This document shows positions 9,267 through 18,697 of a stretch of 64,000 nt of DNA, piece by piece. This stretch comes from Arsukibacterium sp. GTDB lineage: Bacteria; Pseudomonadota; Gammaproteobacteria; Enterobacterales; Alteromonadaceae. Numbering within the stretch: the stretch's first letter is position 1; each line of letters begins with the position of its first letter. Made by a program: the position numbers and the translations under genes. Location of the stretch: assembly GCF_018402695.1 (NCBI RefSeq), contig NZ_JAGYIM010000016.1, positions 248,001-312,000 on the forward strand, in the 5' to 3' direction. The notes under the pieces were generated by a model that saw only the letters and a program-made list of their open reading frames with translations, ran no database searches and had not been told where the DNA came from.

Positions 9267-9887
9267 GTGCCAACGTCTTTTATTGTGGTAGATGACTTTC
9301 TGGACAACCCGCAGCAGTTACGCGATGCCGGCCTTAGCCTGAATTATCCCGATGCTCAGGGCCCTTATCCTGGCAGAAATTCAGCGCAACGGGTCAACCT
9401 TGAAGGTTTGAATGAGCAAGTCTCCAGATTGGTTGGGGAGCCTCTGGTGGCCATGGCGCATAATCAGGCACATGGTAAATTCCGGATTGCCTCAGCCAAT
9501 GATGTCGGCACGGCCAAAGTGCATGTCGACAGTTCACACTGGTCGGGTATTTTATATTTGTCCCGCCCGGAAGATTGCAAAGGGGGTACCGAGTTCTTCC
9601 GGCATAAAGCAACCAATACCGAGCGGGTTCCTTACAGTGATCAGGAATCTATGCAACGATTTGGCGCGCCTTCGGCTAAAAAATGGATTTCAGACCTGCT
9701 GGCAACCGATTCCAACGACGATTCGAAATGGGAGATGACCCATAGGATCCCAATGCGTTATAACCGGCTGATTTTGCTTCGGCCCTGGCTATGGCATTCA
9801 GCCGGCGAATCTTTTGGCAGCACACCTGAGAACTCCAGGCTGGTTTATCTGATGTTTTTTGCCTCTGCGGCCGCAATCCGGCGCTAA
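9267..9887 (+). CDS. DUF6445-type protein, possible Fe(II)/2-oxoglutarate-like oxygenase fold
   Basis: The sequence shows a pattern like a non-heme iron dioxygenase: KVHVDSSHWSGILYL supplies His-x-Asp, GGTEFFRHK follows, and RLILLRPWLWHSAGES offers the distal His, followed by RLVYLMFF. I match it to the DUF6445 family from memory of these motifs. Relatives are often found near TonB receptors and flavin halogenases in alteromonads, but no such gene is in this window. I start at the GTG at 9267: AAGGA ends seven bases before it, whereas the TTG at 9261 is only one base away. The substrate is unknown. Confidence 0.7.
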   Translation: MPTSFIVVDDFLDNPQQLRDAGLSLNYPDAQGPYPGRNSAQRVNLEGLNEQVSRLVGEPLVAMAHNQAHGKFRIASANDVGTAKVHVDSSHWSGILYLSRPEDCKGGTEFFRHKATNTERVPYSDQESMQRFGAPSAKKWISDLLATDSNDDSKWEMTHRIPMRYNRLILLRPWLWHSAGESFGSTPENSRLVYLMFFASAAAIRR

Positions 9888-9918
9888 ACATCAGATATCA
9901 GATGTTAGTGCTATTAAT

Positions 9919-10308
9919 TCAGTGTTTTGCGGGAGCCTGCTGACAGTTGCTTTTGCTTAGCTGCACAGTGCGGCCGCTGGCCGGATGGCTTAGCAGGCAT
10001 TGGTTATCAGCTTGCTGCAGCTCCAGTAAAATGGCCGGCTGACTATGGCGACCCATAATGGGCCGGCCTTGCGAGTCACGTAAAATAGCCTGTTCAATAA
10101 ACAGCTGATGACTATTAGCAAAGGCATTGTCAGCCAGTTTAACCGGTTCGCCACCAATCAGCTCGACAATAGCCTGTTGTAGCTCAGCTTTTATGGTCGG
10201 GCTCATATTAGTCAGCCGGGCGGGCTGGGGTTCGGCCTGAGTCATCGTGCACCCTGTCAGCAAGGCGCCAGCCAGCAGGCTGACGCTTAGTAGTAAGCCG
10301 CGCTGCAT
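9919..10308 (-). CDS. Small putative lipoprotein coupled to an S41 protease gene
   Basis: A signal peptide with the lipobox LLTGC gives a predicted lipoprotein of about 110 residues after cleavage. The rest has two cysteines near the C-terminus (QADNQCLL and SKSNCQQ) that could form a disulfide. I do not recognise the family. Its ATG overlaps the stop of the upstream S41 protease by one base (TAATG), so the two are probably translationally coupled and may work together in the envelope. Confidence 0.75.
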   Translation of the reverse strand: MQRGLLLSVSLLAGALLTGCTMTQAEPQPARLTNMSPTIKAELQQAIVELIGGEPVKLADNAFANSHQLFIEQAILRDSQGRPIMGRHSQPAILLELQQADNQCLLSHPASGRTVQLSKSNCQQAPAKH

Positions 10309-11939
10309 TACTGTAAGTCCTGAGCGGGTTTAATTGGCTGGTTAACTTTATTTTCCAGTAAAAAGGCTTCCATTCTCGGATCATGGCGCCGGATACTTAA
10401 GCCGCTACCGTCATCGCTACGTTGCTGCTGGCTCAGGCTCTGGCCGGCCACGCCCACCGGACAGCTGTCGTTGGCGGCATAGTGTAGCGCACTGGCCAGC
10501 ATGCGCTCAGAAGGGTCGCCTAACTGGGCCGAGAAATCATCTGCTACCTGGCAACCCTGCACATCAGCGGCAAACACCGGTGCCGGCGTCGGGTAGAAAC
10601 CATCAGCATATTCGCCAAAGTCTTTGGCATTGGCGCCGCTGAACTGAATAGTAAAATAGGTGGTGCCGCAGTTATCGGTCGGGTAAAAACCATAAGGCTT
10701 ACCGCAGGTTTGGTCACCAATCAGAATCACCTCAACATCAATACCGCGTAAACCATTGATAAAGGCCTCGCTGGCGGAGCAGGTGTCACCGGTCGATAAC
10801 ACAAAAATCCGGTTCAGGTTGAGTTCCGGCAGCGGAGTACTGGTTAAGCGGCCGGCTTCGTAATCAATTTCAAAGCCATAAAATGGCATCGGGCTTAAGG
10901 TCTGGCCGGTTACCGGATCGCGGTTCGGATGCTTGTCATTGAATATGGTTTTCTCGAATATCCGATCCTGAATAATGGCATCGCCACTGACCATATAGGC
11001 AAATTGCGACGCCAGTGCCAGCAAGCCACCACCGTTGTAGCGTAAGTCCAGTACCACATCGGTCACATTTTCAGTGGCAAAGCTGTTCACCGCGTCAATT
11101 AATTGCGGCTGGGCCAGGGCAATATGGCTATTAAATTGCAAGTAGCCCACTTTACCTGCATCGGTATCCAGTACCTGCACATTCTGCACCGGGCTGCTGG
11201 CTACATCGGCAGAGGTCAGGGTAACGGTAAGAGTTTCACCGTCGTTAGTTAAAAATACAAATTCATGTTGCTCGCCAGCACTTTCCGGAAACAGCGCAGC
11301 ATTAATGGCGTTTACACCGGCGTTGGTGTTGTCGTTAACAAAGTCAACGCCGTCAACTTCGATTAAATCTGCGCCACGTAATATGTTGGCGTTGGCTGCC
11401 GGCGAGTCCGGTTCGGTGTAAGCAACCAGTAAAGAGCGCGGCGGAGTGGTACTGCCAAATGACCAGGTAATACCATAGCCTGAGCTTACACCAGACTGAG
11501 TTTGCTGCTTATAGCTGGCCGTATTCTGAGCGAAGTGGAAATTGTCTTTCTCGGCGCCCGAATCCGTTAACTCATCGGTTTTCAGCTGGTCGAAAAACGC
11601 CAATACCGAGAAATTGGCCGGATTATTGTCAGGCAATTCGCGGTACCATAAGTAAGTGTTGTTGCTCCAGGAACGCAACCACATTTTTTCATGCATAGCA
11701 GTACCGGCTCTATCCGGATAGGGCTGGTTGTTGTTATAAGGGTCGTTGCCGGTGCGTGGTGTGGCGCAGTAATCTTTAAAATTACTTTCGGCCGGAAAGA
11801 CGCCGGCAGTCCACGTAGGTGGCGTAACACCCGTCCCGCCGCCGGAACCACCTCCACCACCGCCGGTGTCTGTAGTGCCACCGCCGCCACAGGCAGTAAG
11901 TAAAAAAACCGTTGAGACCAGTAAGCTGCGTTTAAACAT
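10308..11939 (-). CDS. S41-family (C-terminal processing) serine protease lipoprotein
   Basis: Envelope protease. The N-terminus is a signal peptide with lipobox LLTAC followed by a long glycine linker, so it is likely a lipoprotein. A PDZ-like segment lies around GADLIEVDGVDF. The S41 core shows VVLDLRYNGGG, the nucleophile Ser in DTCSASEAFINGL and the Lys in GDQTCGKPYG. I start it at the ATG at 11939, six bases after TAGGG, rather than the GTG at 11957. It precedes and is coupled to a small lipoprotein gene. S41 lipoproteins of this type are common in alteromonads and their substrates are unknown. Confidence 0.88.
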   Translation of the reverse strand: MFKRSLLVSTVFLLTACGGGGTTDTGGGGGGSGGGTGVTPPTWTAGVFPAESNFKDYCATPRTGNDPYNNNQPYPDRAGTAMHEKMWLRSWSNNTYLWYRELPDNNPANFSVLAFFDQLKTDELTDSGAEKDNFHFAQNTASYKQQTQSGVSSGYGITWSFGSTTPPRSLLVAYTEPDSPAANANILRGADLIEVDGVDFVNDNTNAGVNAINAALFPESAGEQHEFVFLTNDGETLTVTLTSADVASSPVQNVQVLDTDAGKVGYLQFNSHIALAQPQLIDAVNSFATENVTDVVLDLRYNGGGLLALASQFAYMVSGDAIIQDRIFEKTIFNDKHPNRDPVTGQTLSPMPFYGFEIDYEAGRLTSTPLPELNLNRIFVLSTGDTCSASEAFINGLRGIDVEVILIGDQTCGKPYGFYPTDNCGTTYFTIQFSGANAKDFGEYADGFYPTPAPVFAADVQGCQVADDFSAQLGDPSERMLASALHYAANDSCPVGVAGQSLSQQQRSDDGSGLSIRRHDPRMEAFLLENKVNQPIKPAQDLQ

Positions 11940-12207
11940 GGTTAGCCCTACCACCACTAGTTAAAATGAAGGCCCACGTTGCCTGTTAAGTTGTTAACAA
12001 ATCAGCGGGGTAAATGTAAGTTAATAGGCGTAAAATTTAGCAAAACCTTAGCAAAACGGCAATTGATAATTGTGGCTTAGTTATCGGGAAACACGGCATA
12101 AAATTGAGTAAAATCGTTGAACCCCATGTTATTGTTAGAGTAATACGCTGCTTAATCTCTCGTTTAAGCGTAGAGTAAACTATGCAAAATGTAGCTCTGG
12201 AATTGCC

Positions 12208-13248
12208 ATGACCGCCTCTGTTCAGGCCAAGAACAGCCCACAACCTGCACCTTTCAGGCTTATTCAGGCCGATGGTATGCCGCAATTCGGGGTTTTTAAC
12301 CAGCCTGTAACCGACCTGGGCCTGGCCGATTTTGTCTATCGCACACCAATGGATCAGCTGGCATCCAGGCTGGCCCGCTGGGCGGATTATAAGCAGTTTC
12401 AGTTTGTCAGTGTTAGCCACCCCGACTGGATCCTGGCGGCCGCCATTGCTGATATCCGCTACTTATGTTCCGGCTTTGCCTATTTTTATCAGCGCAATAC
12501 TGCAACGTTAACTGAGTTCAAACTGCTGCAACCGTTTGCCCGCTGCAGCCAGATGAGCCATTCGCCCGTAGCGGGTGTCGCGTCTATCACCAGCGGCAAA
12601 AAACAGATCAGTATTGAGCCCTGTGGCTTTAACTGGCGGCTGGCTCTGCAAAGCAAGCAGCTTAATGCCGACTTGTTGCTAAGCCCCGGCAACCCAATTG
12701 AACCACTGGCTCTGTGTTTGCCAACAGGCTACAACGGCTGGACCTACACCCAGAAACATAATACGTTGCAGGTAACAGGAGATATTATCTTTGCACAACA
12801 GCCGGTTGCGGTAACCGGCGCGCTGGGCGGTTATGATTTCTCAGCAGGTTATATGCGCCGCGAAACCAGCTGGCGCTGGGGCAGTTTAAGCGGTTATAGC
12901 GGCAGTAATAAAATAGGTTTTAATCTGGCGGCCGGGGTAAATGAGACCGGTGCCACGGAAAACTGCTGCTGGTTAAACGATAAACGTTATTTACTGCCAG
13001 CCGTGCAGTTTAGTTTTAACAGGCAAATACCTGATGCACCCTGGCAGATATTCAGCCACTGTGGTGCGGTAAATTTACAGTTTATTCCAGCCGCCAAACG
13101 GCAGGAACGGCTGAACCTGGGGCTGCTGGCCAGTAATTTCCGTCAGTATTGCGGCAGCTGGCATGGCACCATTAGCCTTGGCGACGGCCAGCAAATTACC
13201 TGTGATGGCCAGCAGGGTCTGGCTGAAGATCACTTCGCCCGCTGGTAA
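12208..13248 (+). CDS. DUF2804 family protein
   Basis: I recognise the DUF2804 pattern: an aromatic-rich protein of about 340 residues with GGYDFSAGYMRRETSWRWGS near residue 210 and the closing GLAEDHFARW. The function is not established. It has no signal peptide or membrane segment, so it is probably cytoplasmic. It is convergent with rlmF, with only 16 bases between the stops. No strong ribosome site is visible before the ATG; the N-terminal 20 residues are low in conserved character and the true start may be slightly downstream. Confidence 0.82.
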   Translation: MTASVQAKNSPQPAPFRLIQADGMPQFGVFNQPVTDLGLADFVYRTPMDQLASRLARWADYKQFQFVSVSHPDWILAAAIADIRYLCSGFAYFYQRNTATLTEFKLLQPFARCSQMSHSPVAGVASITSGKKQISIEPCGFNWRLALQSKQLNADLLLSPGNPIEPLALCLPTGYNGWTYTQKHNTLQVTGDIIFAQQPVAVTGALGGYDFSAGYMRRETSWRWGSLSGYSGSNKIGFNLAAGVNETGATENCCWLNDKRYLLPAVQFSFNRQIPDAPWQIFSHCGAVNLQFIPAAKRQERLNLGLLASNFRQYCGSWHGTISLGDGQQITCDGQQGLAEDHFARW

Positions 13249-13264
13249 TCACTGCTTAACAGCG

Positions 13265-14152
13265 CTAAAAGCGCCAGGCCAGCAATTGGCTGCTTTTTTG
13301 GCCCTGTTGCATAGTAATGTGTTTAATTTCAACCGCGCCAGCCTGACGAGCGGCATTAACCAGAGCTTTCAGGTGTTTTTGTTGTGATACCAGACTACTG
13401 AACCAGTCCACCTGCTCTCTAAACTCAACGCTGTCATTAATTAGTTGCTTGATAAACGCCAATTCACCACCCGGGCACCATAGCTCATGCTGTTGGCCGG
13501 CAAAGTTGCGCTGTTGCGATGTTGCAGCCAACTGCAGGTTGGTTCGTTTGCGCTGATTAGCGGCCGCGGCTTCGGCCGCTGAGCCATAAAATGGCGGATT
13601 GCAAACCGTCAACGCAAAGGCATCGCCGGGCTTAATAATGCCACGCAATATACTGTTGTTATCTGGCTGGTGGCGCAGACTTATCTGACCTTTTAACGTT
13701 GAGTTGCTCTCAATAATCAGCTGTGCAGCTTTTAACGCTAATTTATCAATATCGGTGCCGACGCAGCGCCAGCGATAACTGCGGCTGGCGATAATAGGGT
13801 ATATCAGGTTGGCACCACAGCCAATATCCAGCAAGGCAATGTGCTTACCGGTTGGCACGCCAGCGGGCCCTGCCAGTAAATCTGCAGCATAGTGAATGTA
13901 GTCGGCCCGCCCCGGAATGGGTGGGCATAAATAACCGGGCGGCAGCTGCCAGTGGTTAATCTGATAGTAATGCTGCAGCAGCGCAGCATTTAACGCCTGT
14001 ACCGCCGCCGGTTCACTGAAATTAATGGTTTGCTCACCAGCCGGGCTTACCGTCAGATGTGCCAGCAACGGCGGGTAGCCCTTGCTTAGCGTCGCTAAGT
14101 CATAACGGCCCTGATGCGGGTTGCGGGGGTGTAGTTGGGCTTGTTTGCTCAT
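13265..14152 (-). CDS. rlmF: 23S rRNA (adenine-1618-N6)-methyltransferase RlmF
   Basis: Methylates A1618 of 23S rRNA with S-adenosylmethionine. The sequence begins with the RlmF signature LHPRNPHQGRYDLATL, then the SAM-binding motif LLDIGCGANLIYP, the acidic GTDIDKLAL and the catalytic NPPF motif in TVCNPPFYGS. The length of 295 agrees with E. coli RlmF (308). Monocistronic. A housekeeping gene that supports a gammaproteobacterial origin. Confidence 0.95.
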   Translation of the reverse strand: MSKQAQLHPRNPHQGRYDLATLSKGYPPLLAHLTVSPAGEQTINFSEPAAVQALNAALLQHYYQINHWQLPPGYLCPPIPGRADYIHYAADLLAGPAGVPTGKHIALLDIGCGANLIYPIIASRSYRWRCVGTDIDKLALKAAQLIIESNSTLKGQISLRHQPDNNSILRGIIKPGDAFALTVCNPPFYGSAAEAAAANQRKRTNLQLAATSQQRNFAGQQHELWCPGGELAFIKQLINDSVEFREQVDWFSSLVSQQKHLKALVNAARQAGAVEIKHITMQQGQKSSQLLAWRF

Positions 14153-14384
14153 AGTGGTTACGGTAACTAACTTTGCCGGCAGTTTACGTTATTCCGGCTT
14201 TGCTGACGAGTCGGTGTTGAGTGCGGGTACTTTGCAGCACTAAAGTACTAAGTCGTTATTGGATACTGGCTTCTATAGTTGATGGGCACCCCAGCTTGCT
14301 ACGGGGAGTCAGAGGTCGAAACAGGGAGAAGTAGCGTCGCTGCGGTGTTCACTGAAACTAAAAAAATGATAAGGAACAACAGAC

Positions 14385-16322
14385 GTGAAAACTCAAGCTT
14401 TCAGCCGGGCCGGCATCTTGCTGGCAGGCGTGCTCTTTGCTGCTGGCTTACTAAGCCAGCCGGCAATGGCCGGTAACTGGCAGCAAAATGTCAGTGTCGG
14501 TGGTTTTAATAAAGTCCATTTATATACGCCGGACAGTGTCTCGGCCATTGGTCAGGGTCGTGGTTTGCTGGTGGTGTTGCACGGTTGCACCCAGTCAATC
14601 GACGCTTATCTTGGTGCCAATTTAACCCAGGCGGCCGAGCAGTATGGTCTGGTAATCGCAGTGCCGGATGCAATGAACAAAGCGGGCTTTGGTTGCTGGT
14701 CTTACTGGCAGGGCACTAAAGCCCGCAGCGCCGGTGACTATAAAAACCTGATCACCCTGGCAAACACTCTGGTGGCCGATGTTAATTATCAGATAGACCC
14801 TAATCAGGTCTATATTGCCGGTTTATCGTCCGGTGCCGCCTTTGCCAATACCACTGCCTGCCTGGCACCCGATGTGTTTGCCGGCATGGCTGTCAGCGCC
14901 GGGCCCAGTATTGGCACCAGCTCCAGTGGCGCTATTGGCCCCTGTGAAACGGCGAATGTCGCCGCGCGCTGTGCCCAATATGCCGGTAGCTATGCCAGCC
15001 ACTTTGAGACCCAGATAGCCTCTATTGCCCATGGCCGCACCGATACCACGGTAAACCTGTGCTACAACGAGCAAAATGCCAATGGCATGGCCGATTTATA
15101 TAATGTCAGCCAGCTTAGTGGTGAAAATCTGATTAGTGAAGGCAGCAGCCGCACTGCGGATGAAACATTATGGCAGAATGGCCGGGTGTCGATGCTTTGG
15201 TTTAACAATGTTGACCATGCCTGGTCCGGCGGGCAGGCCGCCAGCGGCTCTTACATTAATGGCAATAGTATTAATTATGCAGTGTATCTGGGGCAGTATT
15301 TTCAGGATAATAACCAACGGGTTAACCGGAATAGTCCACCTGAACTGAGCGGCATCAATGTTAGCCAGCAAGGAAGTGTGGTAACCGTGACCGGCAATGC
15401 CAGCGATGTCGACGGTGATGCTATCACTGTTACCGCCAGTTTTACTGATAGTGTGGGTCAGCAGCAGCTGGCAAGTGTTACCCCGGCGCCAACAGGGAAC
15501 TTCAGCCTGAGCAGCCGGGTGCTGGCTGATGACTGGTATCAGCTTAGCGTAACCGCCACCGATAGTGGTGGCCTGGTTAGCAGCATATACACCGAGCAGC
15601 TGTTAATTGGCCCGCCGCCGCCGGCAACTGCGCCAGAGTTGTCTGAGCTGGCAGTGGCGGTGGATGGCCAGTGTGCGACAATAAGTGGCCGGGTTTTTGA
15701 CTTAAATCGTGACCTTGAAACGGTAACGGTGGAATTTAGCAACGCCACTGTTGCTGCCGATATCAGCGCTGATTTATTCAGTGCAGCGCAGTGTACGCTG
15801 CCTGGTGGTGAGCAAACGGCGTTAATTACTGCGACCGATCAGGGTGGTTTATTTAGCGCAGAACAACTCAGTTTTACCATTGATGCTGGGCAGAACGCTA
15901 CGCTGGATCAACACATTAGTGCCGGCCGGCTGGATTACACCAACTATGCCAATTGCTACCTTGAATACAGTACTGCCAGCTTTGTGCTGCGTGAGCAATT
16001 GATTACCGACAATCAGTGTCGCTGGCAGGATGACGACGCCAGTTGTTTTGGCCCGGCCCAAAATTGCAGCGCGGCCGGCCCAGGCGACGATGCTGGTGAT
16101 GACGGTAACCCGCCAGCGCCGCCGCCAGAAGATTGTATCGCCTTTACCACCAACAACTACAGCCATAAAGTCGCGGGCCGGGCTTACAGTACTGGTAACC
16201 CGTACGCGCCAGATTACTTTGCTAATGGCAGTAATGCGGCGATGGCTGGTTCTACCTGGGGAGTTACCACCTTGTCGTCTGCTGACAGCAGTTTCTGGCA
16301 AGTAGGTGCCTGTCCAGACTAG
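14385..16322 (+). CDS. Secreted PHB-depolymerase-like esterase with C-terminal modules
   Basis: Predicted extracellular polyester or carbohydrate esterase (esterase PHB family). After the signal peptide (to SQPAMA) come the oxyanion region VVLHGCTQS (about residue 64), the lipase box GLSSGA with the nucleophile Ser (about 147) and the catalytic His in VDHAWSGG (about 276). Residues 320-510 contain two Ig-like beta domains (PPELSGINVS and APELSELAVA), and after a proline- and Asp/Gly-rich linker a C-terminal module follows (about 595-645) with a substrate-binding look. Acceptable substrates include poly-3-hydroxybutyrate and feruloylated or acetylated xylan; the sequence does not decide. AAGGAAC precedes the ATG. 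Confidence 0.87.
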   Translation: MKTQAFSRAGILLAGVLFAAGLLSQPAMAGNWQQNVSVGGFNKVHLYTPDSVSAIGQGRGLLVVLHGCTQSIDAYLGANLTQAAEQYGLVIAVPDAMNKAGFGCWSYWQGTKARSAGDYKNLITLANTLVADVNYQIDPNQVYIAGLSSGAAFANTTACLAPDVFAGMAVSAGPSIGTSSSGAIGPCETANVAARCAQYAGSYASHFETQIASIAHGRTDTTVNLCYNEQNANGMADLYNVSQLSGENLISEGSSRTADETLWQNGRVSMLWFNNVDHAWSGGQAASGSYINGNSINYAVYLGQYFQDNNQRVNRNSPPELSGINVSQQGSVVTVTGNASDVDGDAITVTASFTDSVGQQQLASVTPAPTGNFSLSSRVLADDWYQLSVTATDSGGLVSSIYTEQLLIGPPPPATAPELSELAVAVDGQCATISGRVFDLNRDLETVTVEFSNATVAADISADLFSAAQCTLPGGEQTALITATDQGGLFSAEQLSFTIDAGQNATLDQHISAGRLDYTNYANCYLEYSTASFVLREQLITDNQCRWQDDDASCFGPAQNCSAAGPGDDAGDDGNPPAPPPEDCIAFTTNNYSHKVAGRAYSTGNPYAPDYFANGSNAAMAGSTWGVTTLSSADSSFWQVGACPD

Positions 16323-16360
16323 GTTTGTCCATACTAGTTAGTAAAGGCTAATCAGCAATA

Positions 16361-16390
16361 AAAAAAGCGCGGGCTTCGGCCTGCGCTTTA
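16361..16390. terminator. Bidirectional terminator with TTCG tetraloop
   Basis: AAAGCGC and GCGCTTT pair around GGC-TTCG-GCC with one G.T pair, giving an extended stem with the stable C(TTCG)G loop and A/T tails on both sides. It lies between the convergent esterase and ohr genes and can serve both. Confidence 0.88.
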
Positions 16391-16421
16391 TTCTACAGCA
16401 ACGTTTTATCTGCTTACGGTG

Positions 16422-16838
16422 TTACACATTGATATGTAAGCGGACATCCACGTTACCACGGGTCGCATTTGAGTAAGGGCATACCTGATGCGCCTGTTCT
16501 ACCAGCTTGTCAGCCGCGGCCTGGTCCATGCCAGGCAAGCTAATATGTAAATCCACATCCAGGCCAAAACCGCCTTCAATTTTACCAATACCCACTTCCG
16601 CAGTCAGGCTAAGGTTATCAGGCAGGCTGGTTTTGCTTTTGCCGGCTACCGCTTTTAAGGCGCCAATAAAGCAGGCGGAGTAGCCAGCCGCAAACAGCTG
16701 CTCAGGGTTAGTCGCACCACCATTGCCACCAAGCTGTTTTGGCGCCGACAATTTTACTGCTAATAAGCCATCATCAGATTTCGCTTCGCCATCACGGCCA
16801 CCGGTTGAGGTAACAACTGCTTTATAAAGAATATCCAT
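16422..16838 (-). CDS. ohr: Organic hydroperoxide resistance protein Ohr
   Basis: A thiol peroxidase of the OsmC/Ohr family that reduces organic hydroperoxides in the cytoplasm, recycled by lipoylated proteins. Both reactive cysteines are present, in GYSACFIGAL (peroxidatic) and HQVCPYSNATRGN (resolving), in the Ohr-type spacing, with the family N-terminus ILYKAVVTSTGGRDG. The length of 138 is typical. A good AAGGAG site precedes the ATG. It is divergent from ohrR, the usual arrangement for OhrR-regulated peroxide defence. Confidence 0.96.
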   Translation of the reverse strand: MDILYKAVVTSTGGRDGEAKSDDGLLAVKLSAPKQLGGNGGATNPEQLFAAGYSACFIGALKAVAGKSKTSLPDNLSLTAEVGIGKIEGGFGLDVDLHISLPGMDQAAADKLVEQAHQVCPYSNATRGNVDVRLHINV

Positions 16839-16900
16839 GGTTTACTCCTTGGTTAATGTTGACTGATTAACAACTCAGAATAAATTAGCATGCAATAATC

Positions 16901-16910
16901 TTGCGTGCAA
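16901..16910. promoter_or_regulatory. Candidate OhrR operator half-sites between ohr and ohrR
   Basis: The 142-base divergent interval contains TTGCGTGCAA, a TTGC/GCAA dyad, next to GCATGCAA and TTAATTG. MarR-family OhrR proteins bind AT-rich inverted repeats with TTGCA-like arms, so this is the best candidate operator. No binding site is proven by eye. Confidence 0.35.
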
Positions 16911-16980
16911 GTTAATTGTGTACTGCATATGTGGATGTCGCTATACTGCATAGCAAAATACTGCCCGACCGGATTCTGTA

Positions 16981-17445
16981 ATGACCAATACTTTGCCGCT
17001 GGATCAACAATTATGTTTTGCCCTGTATAGTGTGTCCAATGCTGTGGTGCGGTTATACCGGCCATTGTTGCAGCCCTTTGATTTAACCTACCCACAGTAC
17101 GTGGTATTGCTGGCACTTTGGCAGCAAGACAATATCAGTTTAGGCGCTCTTGGCCGGGTCACTTTTTTTGATTCTGGCACCTTAACGCCGCTAGTCAAAA
17201 AGCTGGAGCAAAAAAAATTGTTGCAGCGGGTAGCCAGTGAAAATGACGAGAGGGTAAAGCAGGTGGTGCTAACAGGAGAGGGCAGAGCATTACAGCAAAA
17301 AGTCAGTGGCGTAATGCAGGCGCTGCGCTGCCAGGTGGCGATGGATGATCAGCAGCTGGTTCAGTTACGGCAACTGGCCCAGCAATTACAACAGCAAGTT
17401 AGCGCAGCGGCAAGTTGTACCCTGGCAATAGTTGATAAGCTCTAG
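16981..17445 (+). CDS. ohrR: MarR-family organic peroxide sensor OhrR
   Basis: Repressor of ohr that is inactivated when its N-terminal reactive cysteine is oxidised. The sequence carries that cysteine (Cys12 in DQQLCFALYS), the family motif RLYRPLLQPFDLTYPQYVVL, a winged helix (SLGALGRVTFFDSGTLTPLVKKLE) and the wing DERVKQVVLT. A second cysteine near residue 110 (LRCQVAM) and a third near the C-terminus (AASCTLA) could act as the disulfide partner of the 2-Cys type. It is adjacent and divergent to ohr. Confidence 0.93.
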   Translation: MTNTLPLDQQLCFALYSVSNAVVRLYRPLLQPFDLTYPQYVVLLALWQQDNISLGALGRVTFFDSGTLTPLVKKLEQKKLLQRVASENDERVKQVVLTGEGRALQQKVSGVMQALRCQVAMDDQQLVQLRQLAQQLQQQVSAAASCTLAIVDKL

Positions 17446-17449
17446 CCGT

Positions 17450-18496
17450 TTAGCCAACTTGCTGCAGGGCTTTGATCCTAAGCTGTTCCAGTTTTAGCAG
17501 TCGTTGCTGGTAGTCTTTATAGGGTACTGTACCTGTTGCCATAAGCGACTTACCAACCGGATTCCGTAGCCAGCTGTACCAGGGGTAGGTAACTGGTAGG
17601 TTATTCTCATCCTGCTGCAGCAGCTTAGTGGCATGAATGTTTTTAGTGTCCTCCAATAGCATTAATGGTTGAACTGACAAATAAAAAATAGTCTCTATAG
17701 GGTTAACGTCACTACCAAAGTCAGATGGCGCAGTGTCTCGCATAGTGGCCGATATATCTGCCCCATAATGCCACTCGCCAGCCATTGCCTGCTCCAGACT
17801 TAATTCTTTTTCGCTGAATGCATCAGCCCAAGCAGCCGGCACGCCAGTCTGGCGCTGCTCTGCAGATAGTTGATTCACAATCTCAGGAACAAAAATAAAA
17901 TGACGCTCTATAGCTGAAAAGCTGATCATTTTTGTGATCAGACTATTCGTGTTAGCCAATACGGTTTTCCAAAACTGGTAATCTGCTTGCAGGGCGGCGT
18001 TAACCTGCTCATTGTTGCCGTTCTTAGCCTCTAGCCAGGCTTGCCATAGAAATAAACGCTGGCCATGCAATAGCCCTTGATAGGCAGGCATGTTATCTAG
18101 CGTTGGTGGCGGTTCCTGCCAATGTGGGTATTGTAATAACTGCTGATAAAACGTCATTAGCTGATGCTGCTCTGCAATCAGCTCAGCTAAATTAGCTTGG
18201 GAGTTCAGCGCGTCATTACAAGCTTGTGCATCATTACACTGGCGATAAAGTTCTTGTAGTGGCCCGGTTAGCATTAGCCCATTGCTGGCATTGTTGGCAA
18301 GGAAATGCTGATAACCATTTTGCTCTGCAGGTATAGCAGGCTGTTGCAGCAGGCTTTGCATGCGCAAACTGGCAGCATTGGGCTTGGCATCCTGCCAGTT
18401 TATCGCCAGCAATAGCAGATAAAAGCCGGTTAATAGCAGCAATAAACCTAACAAAAGTTTAACGGTACCGCGGGCTAAGGTTTTTAAGACGGCCAT
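17450..18496 (-). CDS. Membrane-anchored hypothetical protein
   Basis: Unrecognised family. The N-terminus has a strong hydrophobic segment (LLLGLLLLLTGFYLLLLAI, about residues 13-32), then a soluble region of about 315 residues rich in Gln, Leu and Trp and probably helical, likely on the periplasmic side. The only cysteines in the soluble part are in RQCNDAQACND. I start it at the ATG at 18496, preceded by AAGGAG with good spacing; the longer frame to 18568 lacks this. It ends four bases from the convergent end of ohrR. Confidence 0.72.
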   Translation of the reverse strand: MAVLKTLARGTVKLLLGLLLLLTGFYLLLLAINWQDAKPNAASLRMQSLLQQPAIPAEQNGYQHFLANNASNGLMLTGPLQELYRQCNDAQACNDALNSQANLAELIAEQHQLMTFYQQLLQYPHWQEPPPTLDNMPAYQGLLHGQRLFLWQAWLEAKNGNNEQVNAALQADYQFWKTVLANTNSLITKMISFSAIERHFIFVPEIVNQLSAEQRQTGVPAAWADAFSEKELSLEQAMAGEWHYGADISATMRDTAPSDFGSDVNPIETIFYLSVQPLMLLEDTKNIHATKLLQQDENNLPVTYPWYSWLRNPVGKSLMATGTVPYKDYQQRLLKLEQLRIKALQQVG

Positions 18497-18697
18497 GCCT
18501 GCTCCTTGGTATTTTAGTTGTGTTTTTATTGTAATTGTTACCAGGAGGTTACCCTGAACGGGGGCCAACAGTAAAGTTAATTAGCGGTGGGGCAGATTGC
18601 TGGATATTTATCTGTTGTTGGTCATACTTTAGCGACCTCTAAGAGTATTTTTTAATATTTCTGGTTTAGATATTGTACTTAACGGTGCAAAGGTAGC

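Noticed and set aside
14385-16322. Naming the secreted esterase a true PHB depolymerase
   Set aside because: The lipase box and triad fit the wider esterase-PHB family, which also includes feruloyl and acetylxylan esterases; substrate cannot be read from sequence.
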